This document shows, piece by piece, positions 34,788-48,036 of a stretch of DNA of 64,000 nt (position 1 is the first letter of the stretch; the number at the start of each line of letters is the position of its first letter). The stretch lies in NCBI GenBank assembly GCA_030248215.1, contig JASANG010001497.1, positions 1-64,000 on the forward strand. Direction: 5' to 3'. A program made the translations under genes and the position numbers. The notes below the pieces were generated by a model. It saw only the letters and a list, made by a program, of their open reading frames with translations. It searched no databases and had not been told where the DNA came from. Origin of the DNA: Enoplolaimus lenunculus. Taxonomy: Eukaryota > Nematoda > Enoplea > Enoplida > Thoracostomopsidae.

Positions 34788-35689
34788 CTGTAAAATTTTC
34801 GTGATTCACTTACAATTACAATTTAAGCATTCTATATTAGCTGTATATTTGAAGGCGTTGCATGTATTATTTTTAAAAGTTCTTTGTTATACCGATAAGC
34901 ACATACTTATTATTATATAACGATACCGCGCGACCCATTAAACACATTCGTGGTAAGCTAAAATTTTTAATTGCAAATAATGTAGCTATTTTAAACAAAA
35001 ATACTAAAATACTTAATTTCTAAACGTAACGATTGTTTATTCCGATTTTAATGTTGGCCCATAAGAACGTCAATATTTTCTCCTACAGTTTTATATTTCG
35101 AGGTGTCTTAGTCTAAAATTGTGCACAGTTTTTAACGCTTAAAATGGTAAGCCTATGTTTTGTAGAAAAAACTACGCTCAAGAAATAATAACCGGGATAA
35201 CCCCTAGAACTGAGGTTTCCTCTTAGGATATTAATCTGAGTCTCTGTCTAATTATGATGGGAATAACGTTTAATTCTATCCAATTTTCCTTGATCACCTT
35301 GCTTGCAGTAAAGATTCGTGTTTAAGCATAAAGCCCAGTTGAACCATAATCGACTAAAGCATAGTGAAACATCAAAAGGTATACCGCAAATTGTCAATCA
35401 ACCCTGGAATCTTAGCATAAATATAAGCTGTACATAATTATACCTGTCAATGTTATGGCCATTCATAGCATATTCGAGTTGTTATTTTAGTATTATGTAT
35501 TTTGCTTGCGTACAGGCAATTTGAGAAAGAAAGAAGCTAGCGCCTTCGTATAGAAGTTTATTGGCTCCCCTTGAATAAGCTTTGACCCCGGTTATACAAT
35601 CCGGTAGCCAGGTCAAAGTACTGTTTTAGGGGATAAAAGTTTTTCAGTATCAAAATGCAAACATTTCAGATGACTTACAAGCAGTGATA

Positions 35690-36370
35690 TGCGGCATAAG
35701 GTTTTTACTTCACCCGCGCTTTAGTCACGCTAATAAGCATTTTTTCCTTCCAGTATACGCGCGCTGAAAAGAACCACCCGCGACCTACGTTTTACCCGCG
35801 CCTGACACAGGCCCGCCGTAGCCAGCTGACCTTGCGAGGGTGGGCTAAATTTTTCAGGCGGGCCATGCAAAGAGTTTTCAATGAAAAAACCAGGTTGAAA
35901 ATTTTCTACGAAGGCCAAAATTATTTCCGGACAGGCTGCGCCGCCCCTACCCCCCGTCTACTGGCCAGGCTTGAAGTTTAAACAGTAGTTTAAAGATCGC
36001 TAGTGATTTGCATTTTAATGAAGTTTTACGTTTATAGCTTCAATGAATTCAATACATGAAAGTTTTCTAGAAACAACAAAATTTCAAGCATAAAAGCACC
36101 GACATAACACTGCACTGCATGGCGACTGACCACAAGTAAACCAGACAACCAACAACTTTTAGAATTTTCACTTTTAGAAAATCAGAACATTTACTTTTTC
36201 AGCGCTCACTGATTAGCTAAGTATTTAATAGCGTATGTTTTGCACGTTAACACTTAAAAGTTTAGCACTGGTAAAAACTTTCATTTTATAGCCCGCGTGA
36301 TACAAATCTTTAACCGCAGGATATACCTGCGACTGATATTGCTTATCCGGTTCATAAGTACTCGCGGATT
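35690..36370 (+). repeat. CCCGCGCTTTA dispersed element, copy B, with nested insertion
   Basis: Same family as 32892-33290 but split by a member of the GTAACCAGCTCACC family at about 35810-35968 (GCCCGCCGTAGCCAGCTGAC at its left). Left and right parts are collinear with copy A. Confidence 0.6.
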
Positions 36371-39300
36371 TTTAGACGTCTATTAGAACACATTGAGTTT
36401 GCTACGAGCTGTCTATTTTAGTTGGCTTTAAATTTATGCTAAACTTTGGTTGAAGTAACATCATACTCGAAGTTTTATTTTGGCAAAAATTGTTGCAAAA
36501 AACATTTAGTATACGAAAGAAAGATTTTCGTAGTACTCATTGTAAAAAAATAGCTGTAAAAATTTATCAGTTGTGCTAAACCGAAAATTTGTGGAAAAAA
36601 TTATTACGGATCCGAAATCCCTAGCTATTCGTAAACAAAGGACTGTGTTAATCGTTCCCCCTACTCAGTGGTTGTTGATATACCATTAACCTGTGTTAAA
36701 CTCTATTTATAGCTAGTACTCATGCATACACTCTGTACGATTATGTGCTAAATGTAAATAGAGAAGCGCATGTTACTCCGGAAACGAGATGTATTTAGAT
36801 AAAGCTTAAAGCATTGTTCTAAGCGAGTTAGAGTCTGCCTAACTTTCTGAAGCTACCAGTAAAGTGTAGTATATGCTTACCTGTTTCTTTGAGTTATCTA
36901 TCTATATTACTGCTAGAGAAACATGCCCGCAACTACAATTTTTACTAGAGGGTACATAGATTTACAGAGCGAACAAAAATACTTTTCCTAACATATTCTT
37001 TAGGTACAGTCGACCAATTATTCGGCTCGGAAATAGGTGAAAAAAGTTTGCAACGGGGGGCGACGAGTCTTCTCACCCCGGTAGTAGCGGTCTTGTTTGA
37101 GATAACTTTAATTTTACCATCTTAAATGATGCTTACAAGTTTACTAGGGTTGTTGAAGGGCTACACAGTTGTTGTCAGAAACAATAAACTTCAATGTATG
37201 AATGATTTTATAGACAATGATGCACTAAAACTTATTGCTCAACTTGTGATTTAGTTTCATTTTAAGTTGTGGCTAAGTTAACTATGTAGGTTCCAGGCAG
37301 AGCTTTATAGCCACGCCTTTATTCTGAGCGGATACTGCCAATATTCAGAAATGTTTCTAATCGATAAAGAATTTTTTGACCGTCAAATGAAGTAACTTAC
37401 TCTAAAGCCTGTAAATGTGTCTTTTTGTGGGTCACAGAAGGTTGACGGAGCGCTAAATGTACTAAGAGACTTTCAGGATTGCGCTTAGGCTTAGGCTTAG
37501 GTTTACGGTAGGTTTAGGCCTACTGGGCAGGCCATTGTAATTTACATGCGCCTTGCAAACAATCTTTGTTGCTATATTTATCTGAGATATTTAACTTGTA
37601 ATAGCATACTTTAATATTAGCCGGAACTAAGCCTTGGAAATCTTGAAAAGTGTAATATTTCGAAATAAATTAATTTTAAGACTAGAGGCAAATTTTGACA
37701 ATCATTAATATATGTACCAGCAGGGACAGAATTAGGCCTGTAGCCAGCTCACCTTACTACGAGGCTAAAAATTTTCAAAAGGAGTACACAAGGGTTTTCG
37801 TGAACTTACAGCCAAAGCTGAAAAATTTCTTATTGGGCCAAAATTTTTCCAGGGGAACTGAGCCTTCCCTGTTCCCGTTTGACTACGAGCCCGGACAGAA
37901 TAAACATAATAGATAGTACAGGTAGATTTTGCAGCTGTAAGGTTTCAAGATATACGTAGCACGCACCGCTGTGGACCCTTAGGGGTACGATGATTAATTC
38001 TAAAATTATTTCTAATGCGAAGTTTGTTATCAAATGAAACCTGAAACTTAATAACAGTTATTACACACGGTGGGCCACGCTTTAAGCTATAGATACTATT
38101 AGGTTTACAGCTTATAGTCTGTTTCGAAATTATTAAAGACGTTGTGGCAAAGCTAATTTTCGCGGACGCATTTTTCAATTATGCACGCACTGCACGCAAA
38201 TTATATTAATTCCGGTGCGTATAAGACAATGATTGTCAAAGTTTAACGTTAGATACAGATATAGAATGGCAAGCTAACGTTACTTTTAGAGGCTTAACAG
38301 TAGTATAAGTATGCATTTATAGGTATAAAAGCCTTAGCATAAGAATAAAGCCTATAACTAAGCCTAAGCCTAGACAAATTATTAGTCCAAACTTCACGTT
38401 TATTGTCTGACCCTGAAAGTGGACGGGACAATTTTTGCCTCAAAAATGTCCCAAATGTTAAAACGAAACGAGATAAACGTTAAATTCTGTAAAATAATAA
38501 AATTTCAATCCCCAAATTGCAGGAACCTCCATCAAGGCTGGCAAATGTCATAAAACGCAAAAATTGTATTAAGGTAGCCACCTTATCATATTATGACTTA
38601 AAATATTCTTACGGGAAAAATTGTACGGTTTTTCATCACAAAAAATTTCTGAGAGTAAAAATTGTATTTTTTACGCAAAAATTTTCTGATTGAGAAAATC
38701 ATAGGATAGGGTTCTAAGCATTCTATCACAAAAAAGGTGTGATGGGTGCGTACGACTCCACCAAGCCTCTCATCTGGATCCGCTAGTATATTAAGTTTTT
38801 GTGCCTAAGCGAAGTATTAGGTTTGTTACAAACGCATCTAATTTACATTTTATTACTTTGTTCAAATTATTAGTTACGGGACAGTTGTAAATTAGTGTAA
38901 GATTTCACCTGATATTCTTGTTTAGGTTCCTATTTTGCTATTGGGTTGTTAACCTTAGGGCGACCAAATGCGTTATTCTATGATTGTTGTCTATAAATGT
39001 CTATTATAAGAGTAAAACTCAATATGGCACAAACGGTTTTACAGTTTGTTTTGGCAAATTAAAATAGGTCGGCGTGTCTGTACTATTTTAGGCATTTAGT
39101 GGGTTATTTTGTCGATTTGTTTCAGTCTCGATATCTTTGCAATGAAAAAAATTTTCAATTACCGCCTATATATAAGTCACTTTTGCATGAAAATTAATTT
39201 AATATGTAACTGCGCTTGCTCTTTTTGCAAAATACACCATCCGTTGTATTTTGTAATTATATCACATTGAGCAACTGCTTGGTTCACAAGGAAATGAACG

Positions 39301-41956
39301 ATTTTAATTGCGCTTTCAAATATGTACAGCGTACTTACATCAAAGTGGATACGTTTTAAAACAAGCGAACTGTGATGGTAGAGAAACAAAAATTCTGAAC
39401 ATTCAACGTTGTCCCAGAAAAAACTGTACTCTGAATTTTCAAACTTTTGATTTGGTTGAACTTTAGAGGCCTCGAAGCATCAAAACTAAAATTTTATAAT
39501 AAGATATATTACTAATAAAATTTCGTTTGTCTTCTCGTTCAATTGACTTGCGGTCATTTTTCATCAATATAACACGTAGCTTTCTCCGCTAGAAAACTTC
39601 TGAATCCATCACTGTGTATGTTTCTTAGCCATACACTCCCTACTCACTAAAACGCACCTGTATATCTACGCAGTATCATCATGTTATAATTAATATGCAT
39701 ATCCGGAGTTTAACGAGATTGCTAATCATCCACCGCATGACAATGAAATGTTGTCCTGAAACCCATGGCAACGTATACGAGAATTATAGGTAAATTCTAT
39801 TACAAGTTTTCATCAAAAATATATCTTTCGTGAGTGCGAATAACAAAATTGTTTTTAATATTGCAGATATTGCTTTGTATATAAGCTTGAAGTCTGCTAC
39901 AGAATATTTTATAAGATATTTTTCAATTAAATACGCTGTATCGGAATTATTTTTCTGTGGTTTGTTAACCAGTTTCAACGGCCGTAGTGTAAATCACTAC
40001 ATTTCAATGAACCAATGAATATAACAGGGCTGTAACAGTAGTATAAGCATTTTCGTAAGCGTAAGCCTAAAATTAAGCGTAAACATCAGTTTATACCTAA
40101 GCCTAAAGCAAAAAATATACCTAACGCTTAACGCTTACAATACGACACGTTTCGCTCCTCATCTATACACAGGCTTTTCACATGATTGGATGGGTATCTA
40201 AAATTGTGCAAAATTAGGAATTTAACTGTGACAACAATTTGGAGCAAACATATTTGATTGGTTTGTATGTTATTTGTGTCCTTGGTTAAGCAAATATGAA
40301 ATGGTGATCAGCATCAAGTATTCACTAACGATTCATGATGTATTGTTGTTTTGAAAGTTTGAATTTTTCTCGAATTACTGAATTGGCAGATCCAGAAATT
40401 TCTAATGGGAAAGGTCGCACGAAATAAAGCTCGCAAACTACGTCAGTTATAATCCGTACACAGTTTTAGTATTAATGTTCGCGAAAAATATTGGTGTTCA
40501 TTCCTGTTTGGAGGCAAAAACGGATGTGTTTCCGTTTGGATCTGCAAGTGTGCAATTTGATTCGCTAGTGTAAGATTTCAATAATCTCCGATTTATTACT
40601 TTTTATTGGCCCACATTTAAAGACGAATTATAACAACGTTTGATTTACAAGTCTCATACCAAGCGTTAAAACAAAAACAACTTGACGGAAAATAAAAGTT
40701 AACCATTAGAATTCCTGCAGACATGTTTTTATTTTAAATCCACCAATCCGGTTTCATTTACTTCCAAGCAGTTGGAACCGATTGGCTAACTGTGATATGG
40801 ATACAGGATTTTTCGGTTGGGGAAGATACTTTTTGTGATTTGAAACATTGGTCTTAAAATATTGACCCTCTGTCAGACAGGCAAGAAAGCATAGATACTA
40901 TAATTGAAATTTGGACAGAATATAATAATTAAAAATCAATTCCTTGTTAATACTTTATGATTTTTGCTCACATTGCTAACCATGTTATATATACTTCAAA
41001 ATACGCTTTCAAGGTTCATTAATAAGAATTGCTAATTTACCTTTTGTCTTCTGATTCCGGCGCACGCTACTAATAAGAAGCTGTTGTTATCAATTTTTAA
41101 CAGATTGTGTCTGCTGAATAACCATTTTTTAACGTTAGACCTGTTTACAAACATTGCCCCTGATTGAATTAAGTTTTACCGTTTGTTAAAGCCGAGTTAA
41201 AAGTTTTCAATTTTTGCTTTAAATTTTCCCACTTTCATTTCCTTGCGAGCTGTTTTTCGAGTTTATTTTACAGTTGCTGCAGGTAAAACGTATTAAGTTT
41301 AACTGGTCACACAGCTTTTCACTACGCGCAAAAGTTGACGATTCTACAAACAATCTGCATGCAAATTTTCATTCCACAGAACAATCACATTTCTGTTCTA
41401 AGACAACGTTGTAAATAAAGCAATACTGGAAAGTTGCCCAAAATACATATTTGTTACATTACAGCTTTAATTATAAGATTAGATACTAAAGCAATACTGC
41501 AGATCGTCCTGTTTTGTTGACACAAGAAACAGTGTGGAAAACAGCAGAGGGCCATCCGTTGCAGCGGGTGACGTCTGCCATCATCCGTACCGACCTAAAC
41601 AAATTTTAATTCAAATTTTACTTTAGGAGCTTAAATTACAATTGTTTGGCTATATTTCCGTCGGGTAACAGTAAAATATTTATACACATCCTTTTTCAAT
41701 AAATTTTGCTCATTAAGTAAAATTTGCAGCTTTAGCTATTGAATTTTCAATTCCTATAGTTAAGAATTAAAAATAAAGTTTAAACTTTTTAAAAACTAAC
41801 TAAAATGTATTCTTTTCCACTATGTTTGCGGGGTTCACGCTATAACTGGGGCAGCCCGGAACACATTTTGTCCACGGTGATTCGATGTCAACATAAAATA
41901 TTGTGATCTGAATAGTGGTTAAGTAGACAAAATGTGAATGTCACATGACATTGGCT

Positions 41957-42318
41957 GAGTTTCTGTAATCTTACTTAAGTACTTACTTAAGTTATACTTT
42001 AGTAATTGCTTAAGTCGCCGACTTAAGTAAATCTTATCTTTTCGAACAAAACAGGTAAACGCCTAATGTGAGCCATTGTCATAAGAAAAAAGCAATAGTT
42101 TGATTTATATATATTAAGGAGGCACCACGAATCTGCAATTTCAGTTGGACCAAAGTTTGTATATCTGAACTGTTAATCTGTAATGTATCAGAGTTTGTCA
42201 GCGGCTTAAGTATTTACTTAATTTAAGTACGTTTTAAAAAAACAAAAAATGGCTAAGTAATTACTTAGCACGTACTTAAATACCACGTGATACTTAAGTA
42301 GGGTTTCAGAAACCCAAC
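41957..42318. mobile_element. ACTTAAGTA-rich inverted-repeat element with exact 8-bp duplication
   Basis: Flanked by CATTGGCT (41949-41956 and 42319-42326). Left end GAGTTTCTGTAATCTTACTT, right end AAGTAGGGTTTCAGAAACCC, imperfect mirrors. Internal TTACTTAAGTA words recall the 3640/63115 family. Confidence 0.75.
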
Positions 42319-45300
42319 CATTGGCTATTAATACAAATCCCGGATCTCCACTAATCATCGTAAACAAACAGCACCCACTATAGCCTGGGTTCGGCTGGTC
42401 AAACTGTGCACATCATTACAATTACACAACAAAGTATTGCATGCTATGTTGAAATAAGCTATTAAGATCTTGCTGCATGCATTATGTATTCATGTTGTAT
42501 GGACATAAATTGTATGATTTTAAAACAGAACCCGCAAAAGATTCAGCCTAAATTACCTTAAGCATTAGTAAGCAGGGAATACTTGTAAGGATGAGGTCAC
42601 TCCACATAGGTTCAGCTTAGCGAAAATCGACGTCTGCACGCGAATGTCAGCTCCGATTGTTTGGAACATTGCGATTTAACAATTTTAAAACTGAATATTG
42701 CATAATCGTATCGGCAAGGTTTGCAAAAAATGTTTCGTTGAACTGTCGGAATCCCATTTACTGCTTATTTATGAGTCCAAAATGTTGACTTTTCCTCTAT
42801 TAATTTATTAAAATTTACCAAAAAATAAAATTTTAGGTGCCGGATACGAGAGTTTTTCAGTATGCACTTATACCAGAGGTCAAAACGTTTCCTGAGAAGG
42901 GAACAAAATTTCGCTGGAAGAAGTAGAAGCTCCCCTGGCCGCCAACCGGCTGCAACCATTTTGTTTTCAACTACACTTTCAATCTTCCTATTTTCGAACA
43001 GTACCTGAAAATTTTGCGGCATTAATATAGCTTCAACAGTTGCATGACTCACGTATTGATATAACTTTTATAGTTGACAATATTAACTTTCATTTGACCT
43101 TAATACTAAATTACCTCGGAGAATAATCCGTAAACCTATGGCTTTTTCCCGTTAGGGGGGTCATCTATAACATAATGTTGCTTTTGTTAGTTTATTGAAG
43201 CTATCAGTCAGAAATAATGTTATATTTTGAGGTTTATTGTTTGATGGTTATAGGATTTATTTGACCTGTGAGTTTGCGCTGCGTTTCAGCGGCAGTCACA
43301 TTGTTTTTGTTTTAGATAATTGATCTATTTATTTTAGTGCAAAAGTTTGCTTGGTTTTATTAGATTCTGTTATGCTTTGTTGTACTAATTTAATTGTAAT
43401 TAATATACATATTTGCATGATAAACATTCTATTTGATATTTTCATAGAAAGGGGATATACTCGGAAGCTTTAATAAGCGCTCTGCAAATAATTACTCTTT
43501 CAAGTTACTTTTGAATTATAACATGTTAACTGATAAATAGCCATATCTGTCAATGTATGTACTTAAGTAAACCTCTCAGCAGTCGAAATGTTTCCAAACA
43601 AATATTGCAGCCTTGATTCGGCAGCAAAATGTATTACATGTTGAAATAAATTTCTACTGTAAACTAATATTGAGGCTAACTAGCAAGGTAATTCTGTAAT
43701 TTCAGTAAACTTTATGTCAATTTGTTATTTTTGAGCATTCCCAGTTGCCAGCCAACGGCCTGTTTTGAATTGTTATTATGCTTTATGTACCAGAACACAA
43801 CAAAATTAAACTTAGTTAAAGTACGAATCAGTTAAACTCGGATAGTATCAATTAAAGTTTTTCTGCCGTGGTATCAATTTAAGCCTCTTCCTCGTACTTT
43901 ATAGGCAGGGGACCTTTAATTGATACAAAGACACTTGGTGCTTTTAAACATAGGGGATACTTCTATATGTATGTAAGTATGTATGCATGTATTAACAATT
44001 ATTTCATTCTAGAATTGGCTCATGGAACTTTGTCGAACAAGGTTCCATATTAAAGGTTATTTTATAGACCGAATATTTTGAGCTGAAAATTGAAAATTTC
44101 TATTAACATTTTCAGATAATTGTATCTACAGGCAAAATAGGCTCATAAACAAAGTTGCTTGACTTAATTTTATAAGTAATCTTGCGCTCTGTACATCTCC
44201 AAAAGTGAAAAAGTTTAAAGTGGATAACACATTTCTCTCAAATATCACCCGTCGTATACACATTTCAAATGCACCCGGGTTCAGCTAATCGTCATAGGCG
44301 GCGTTTACAAAAAATGAGAATCGGTCAAACATTTTAATTAATTTTTTTGTTTCAGGAAAACCACCCTGTATTGATCCGGGGTAATGCGATGTAGCATAAT
44401 TATAACTTATTGTTTTGTTTATAATATTTATTATTAGCTAAGTAATTTTTATGATTTCGATTAATTATAATCAGTAACTCTGGACAATTGGATTAGACTG
44501 ACATTAATTCAATGAGCGCAAGTTAACGCGTCATTAAGCATGTGCCGATCGGTTTATAATTAAATGTTTATTTTGATTTCTGCTTTTTGTTTTTATCTGA
44601 TATGATAATTGGGTTTTGAAATATAACAGTAAAATAGGAACATTTAAAGGTAATGGTAACAAGTTTAATTAGGTCCGATTTACTGTTTTTAATTTGATCC
44701 TATTCTGGTTAAAGGACTGATTTGGTCATTGGTTGGTTATCAACCAAAAATCAGAAAATAGTAATGTTTTGAAACGACAATAATTGACCCTTTCATGCAT
44801 AGAGTCTGCTGTAACAAACTGTTTTCACGCAGTGTAAAATCTCAACAAGACATGAGATACTAAATCGAGTAGTAGTGTCAACCTTCTCCTCCTATAGCAG
44901 AATGGCGATGACAAACGCTGCCTCTCAAATGCAAGACATTAGTGGCTCCAATCCTGCTTGATGTTAGATTTGAGATGAAATTGAAACCATTCATGTGCAA
45001 AAGGGTTTCATCTACACTGTAATTAACTTTCAGGTTATAATCCGTTCCTATAAATTTCGTACAACACTTTGCAAATTTCTGTTGCTTTATTATGTACAGT
45101 TAAGCATCTATGCTTATTATTCAAATATATATTGCAGTTTGCTATCTTCTGAGTGTACTTACTGCCGCAAACACATTGAATGAGTTTAAATCGTCACTAC
45201 ACCTATTAACTTTCAACTTGTAAAATCTAACCGTTAATGATTACTTATTAAAGTAAAGTGGTTGATTTTGCATCATAGCTGTACATTTTGCAGGGTTTTT

Positions 45301-47824
45301 CTGTGAAGCGTCGGAAATGATTAAAGAATGCACCAAATTCGGGTCTCATCATCAACTCTTAGCAGGTTGTTTATGGTCGACAGACATAAATTTTTTTGCT
45401 TTAAATTAACAGATACTGTAAAAATTCAACGATATGGCTGACTTAGTCGCGATGCCTCAAACTGAATTTCATTTGGTTTCTGACAAAGTTTTATTTAAAA
45501 ATTTGCGTCAAGTTTTACTTTAACATTAGCATCTAAGTGTATTTAATTGCGACTATCAATTTACACCTGTTATAATAAATGTTAATCATTGCGTCAATAC
45601 ATCAAATGATCTTATATGCATCGTCAAATGTGAATGTATAGACAACTTTGACACTTCAATTCTAAATTTCCCATTGGGTAAAATTCAAAAATTTACCTTT
45701 GATTTCATAGAGCAATAAAATTTTGATACATTGCCTAAAAGAGTATTGGATCTTGTGTAGAGAAAAGCTGTTATATTTTAATATTAACGATAAAATTCTT
45801 TTGTTTAAGATGTAATGATTTCGCTTAAAACTGAGCCAAACATTTTGCAGTTTAAAAAATGTTTTGTTTTGAGCATCACTTCATTTACTTAAACTTATAT
45901 CTATTAGTGCTAGATAAATAACAATATATCTATTTCGAGGTTTAAGAAGGCATTATAAATGCTTTTGGGAACCTAAAAATAAAATCAGTTAATTCTAAAA
46001 ATGCTGGATAATTTGAAATTTTAACCATAAAGTCGATAACAACTTGATACAGGCTTTCATTTGCAGCTTCTAGAAATTTCTACAGTGAAAACTGTATCAC
46101 AGTTAATCCGTTTGCTATTTTGAAACTTTTTCACCGAATAAAACAAATATGTTATGCGTTAATAAAAATGAAATAGAAAGATCGTTTAGTGATTTGTAAA
46201 GTTTAGTCAGAATTTATTGTTTAGATTATACACTGAAAGTTAGCAATTATTGCTGTTTTTCATAAGAAACATTGTTTTGTATTCGGATTGATCATTCAAG
46301 TTGTTTTCTATCGTATTGTAAGCCCAATATTTCGACAATATATACATAAGCAGCTTTTATTATTTAGTGAAGTTAAGCACTACTTGCATGTGCAATTTTT
46401 TGCAACAAAAATTCACAGCTGCAACTGGCATTTTTATTTTATTGCACTCAGCTTCAAATTATTCATAATTCTGGCTCATGTAAACATCAATGGCGAAACG
46501 TTTTTCTGTGTGAGAGCAAATTAAAAATTTTGGACTATTTTTTACTCAGGCTTAGGCTTAGGTATAAGGTCATTCTTACCGCAGATTTTGGCTAATAGGC
46601 TAGCTTATGCATTCGTCGATATTGTGATAAAAATTGCAAAGATGTTGCAAAAACATACAGTAGTAGGATGCTCCTTCAAGTTGTTGCAGCAAGTTCTCAC
46701 TGCAAAGATTTAAAATTTTGTTTTCGCAGCTAAAATTTAACTCCTCATTTATCTCTGTATTGTTCGTTCAATGTAGATAGAGCGATTGTAACTAAAAGTA
46801 TACATGCATTGCACAGCTTGATAAAATCAGTACTGAGAGTATAGGACCAGTTATCCGTGCATCATGGGTTCGAGCCAATCGCATTCACAGCAAAATTAGC
46901 TTCAAAAACTTTATATGATACACTGCAAGGAATTTGTCGGCTACGGACCCGCTTGTGCATTTTAGATCCGCACCTACGCTTAGTGTGAGCTTGTAACCGC
47001 TATTGTGGACAAAAAACGCGGCGCAGACAAGTGTAATCTCAAGCACCAAAGGACGCACTTGGCATAAACAAGTGAAATGACTAAAAAGAAGTCCCTAGAA
47101 AAGCAACAGTAAACGCTCGAGATTTGCTCGGAGCAACCTTGTCCAGTACTCAAGACTGCTACTAACCACACATAACATAATCTATCTCAAGCCAGCTCAA
47201 AAGCATCTTGCAGAAGCTTTGCTAGAATTGCTAGAAGCAACCTGGCCCAAAATGTTACTTGCAAGCGGTTTATACACCGCCATTGACCTGACATTCATAC
47301 GACCGTTTTCTTTGAATAAATATAACCTAACGAGAAATGACGGTCTCCAAATAATCTGTTTACTTTGAACTCTAACGTTGGATTATTTCCCACAATACTG
47401 CTAAACTTTGAATTAGAATTGAAATTCTTGCTACTTCAAAATACTTATAATTTGACGAAAAAACTGTCAAATGAAAAAACCAAAAATTGAATATTGTTTA
47501 GTATGTAATTTTTCATTCGATTTGAGCTAATTAAAAATCTATATGCTAAAAAGTTAAATATGTCATTAGTTTACGGCATATTTTTATCTTTTGTAATAAA
47601 TTATTCATTAATAAAAATGAAGATGAAAATTAATCTATTGTTTTCAAAGTAGCGTGTTTCAAGTTGTTAAGATATGCAAGACAAACTGTATAGTCTCAAA
47701 TTAAACTTCATCGCCTGAACGTCAATATAAACATCCTAAATATGTAACACAAACCCACTTAAAAGACTGCTTTGACTTGAATTCTAATTGCAAACTCATG
47801 GAATATGCGTTGCTTACAAAATTG

Positions 47825-48036
47825 GGCAAATGTAAAGAACACGGGCGGAACAGTATTATAAGCATAATACAAGCCTAAGCGTAAGCCTAAGTTTAAGCAT
47901 AAGCGTAAGAATGAGCATATTCCTAAGCCTAAGCTTAAGCCTAAGCGTAAGCCAAGCAAAAAATTAGTCTAATGCTTAAGCTTACTCGTTTCTAGTCTCA
48001 CTGAAAAACGTTCCGTCCCTGATCTTTACATGGGCC
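47825..48036 (+). mobile_element. TTAGGC-bearing MITE, copy with exact 8-bp duplication
   Basis: Flanked by CAAAATTG (47817-47824 and 48037-48044). Same ends and CCTAAG-rich interior as the copy at 10.5 kb, with longer hexamer runs. Confidence 0.85.

Noticed and set aside
39177-39389. Minus-strand frame with a GTAAGT inside (LVLKRIHFD)
   Set aside because: No partner exon, acceptor or similarity found; likely chance.
42765-43052. Minus-strand 95-codon frame
   Set aside because: No family similarity, no clear splice context, and part is repeat-like GGCCGCCAACCGGC sequence.
44895-44965. tRNA-Leu-like sequence (CTCAAAT loop)
   Set aside because: A and B boxes are too weak and stems do not pair well enough to list.
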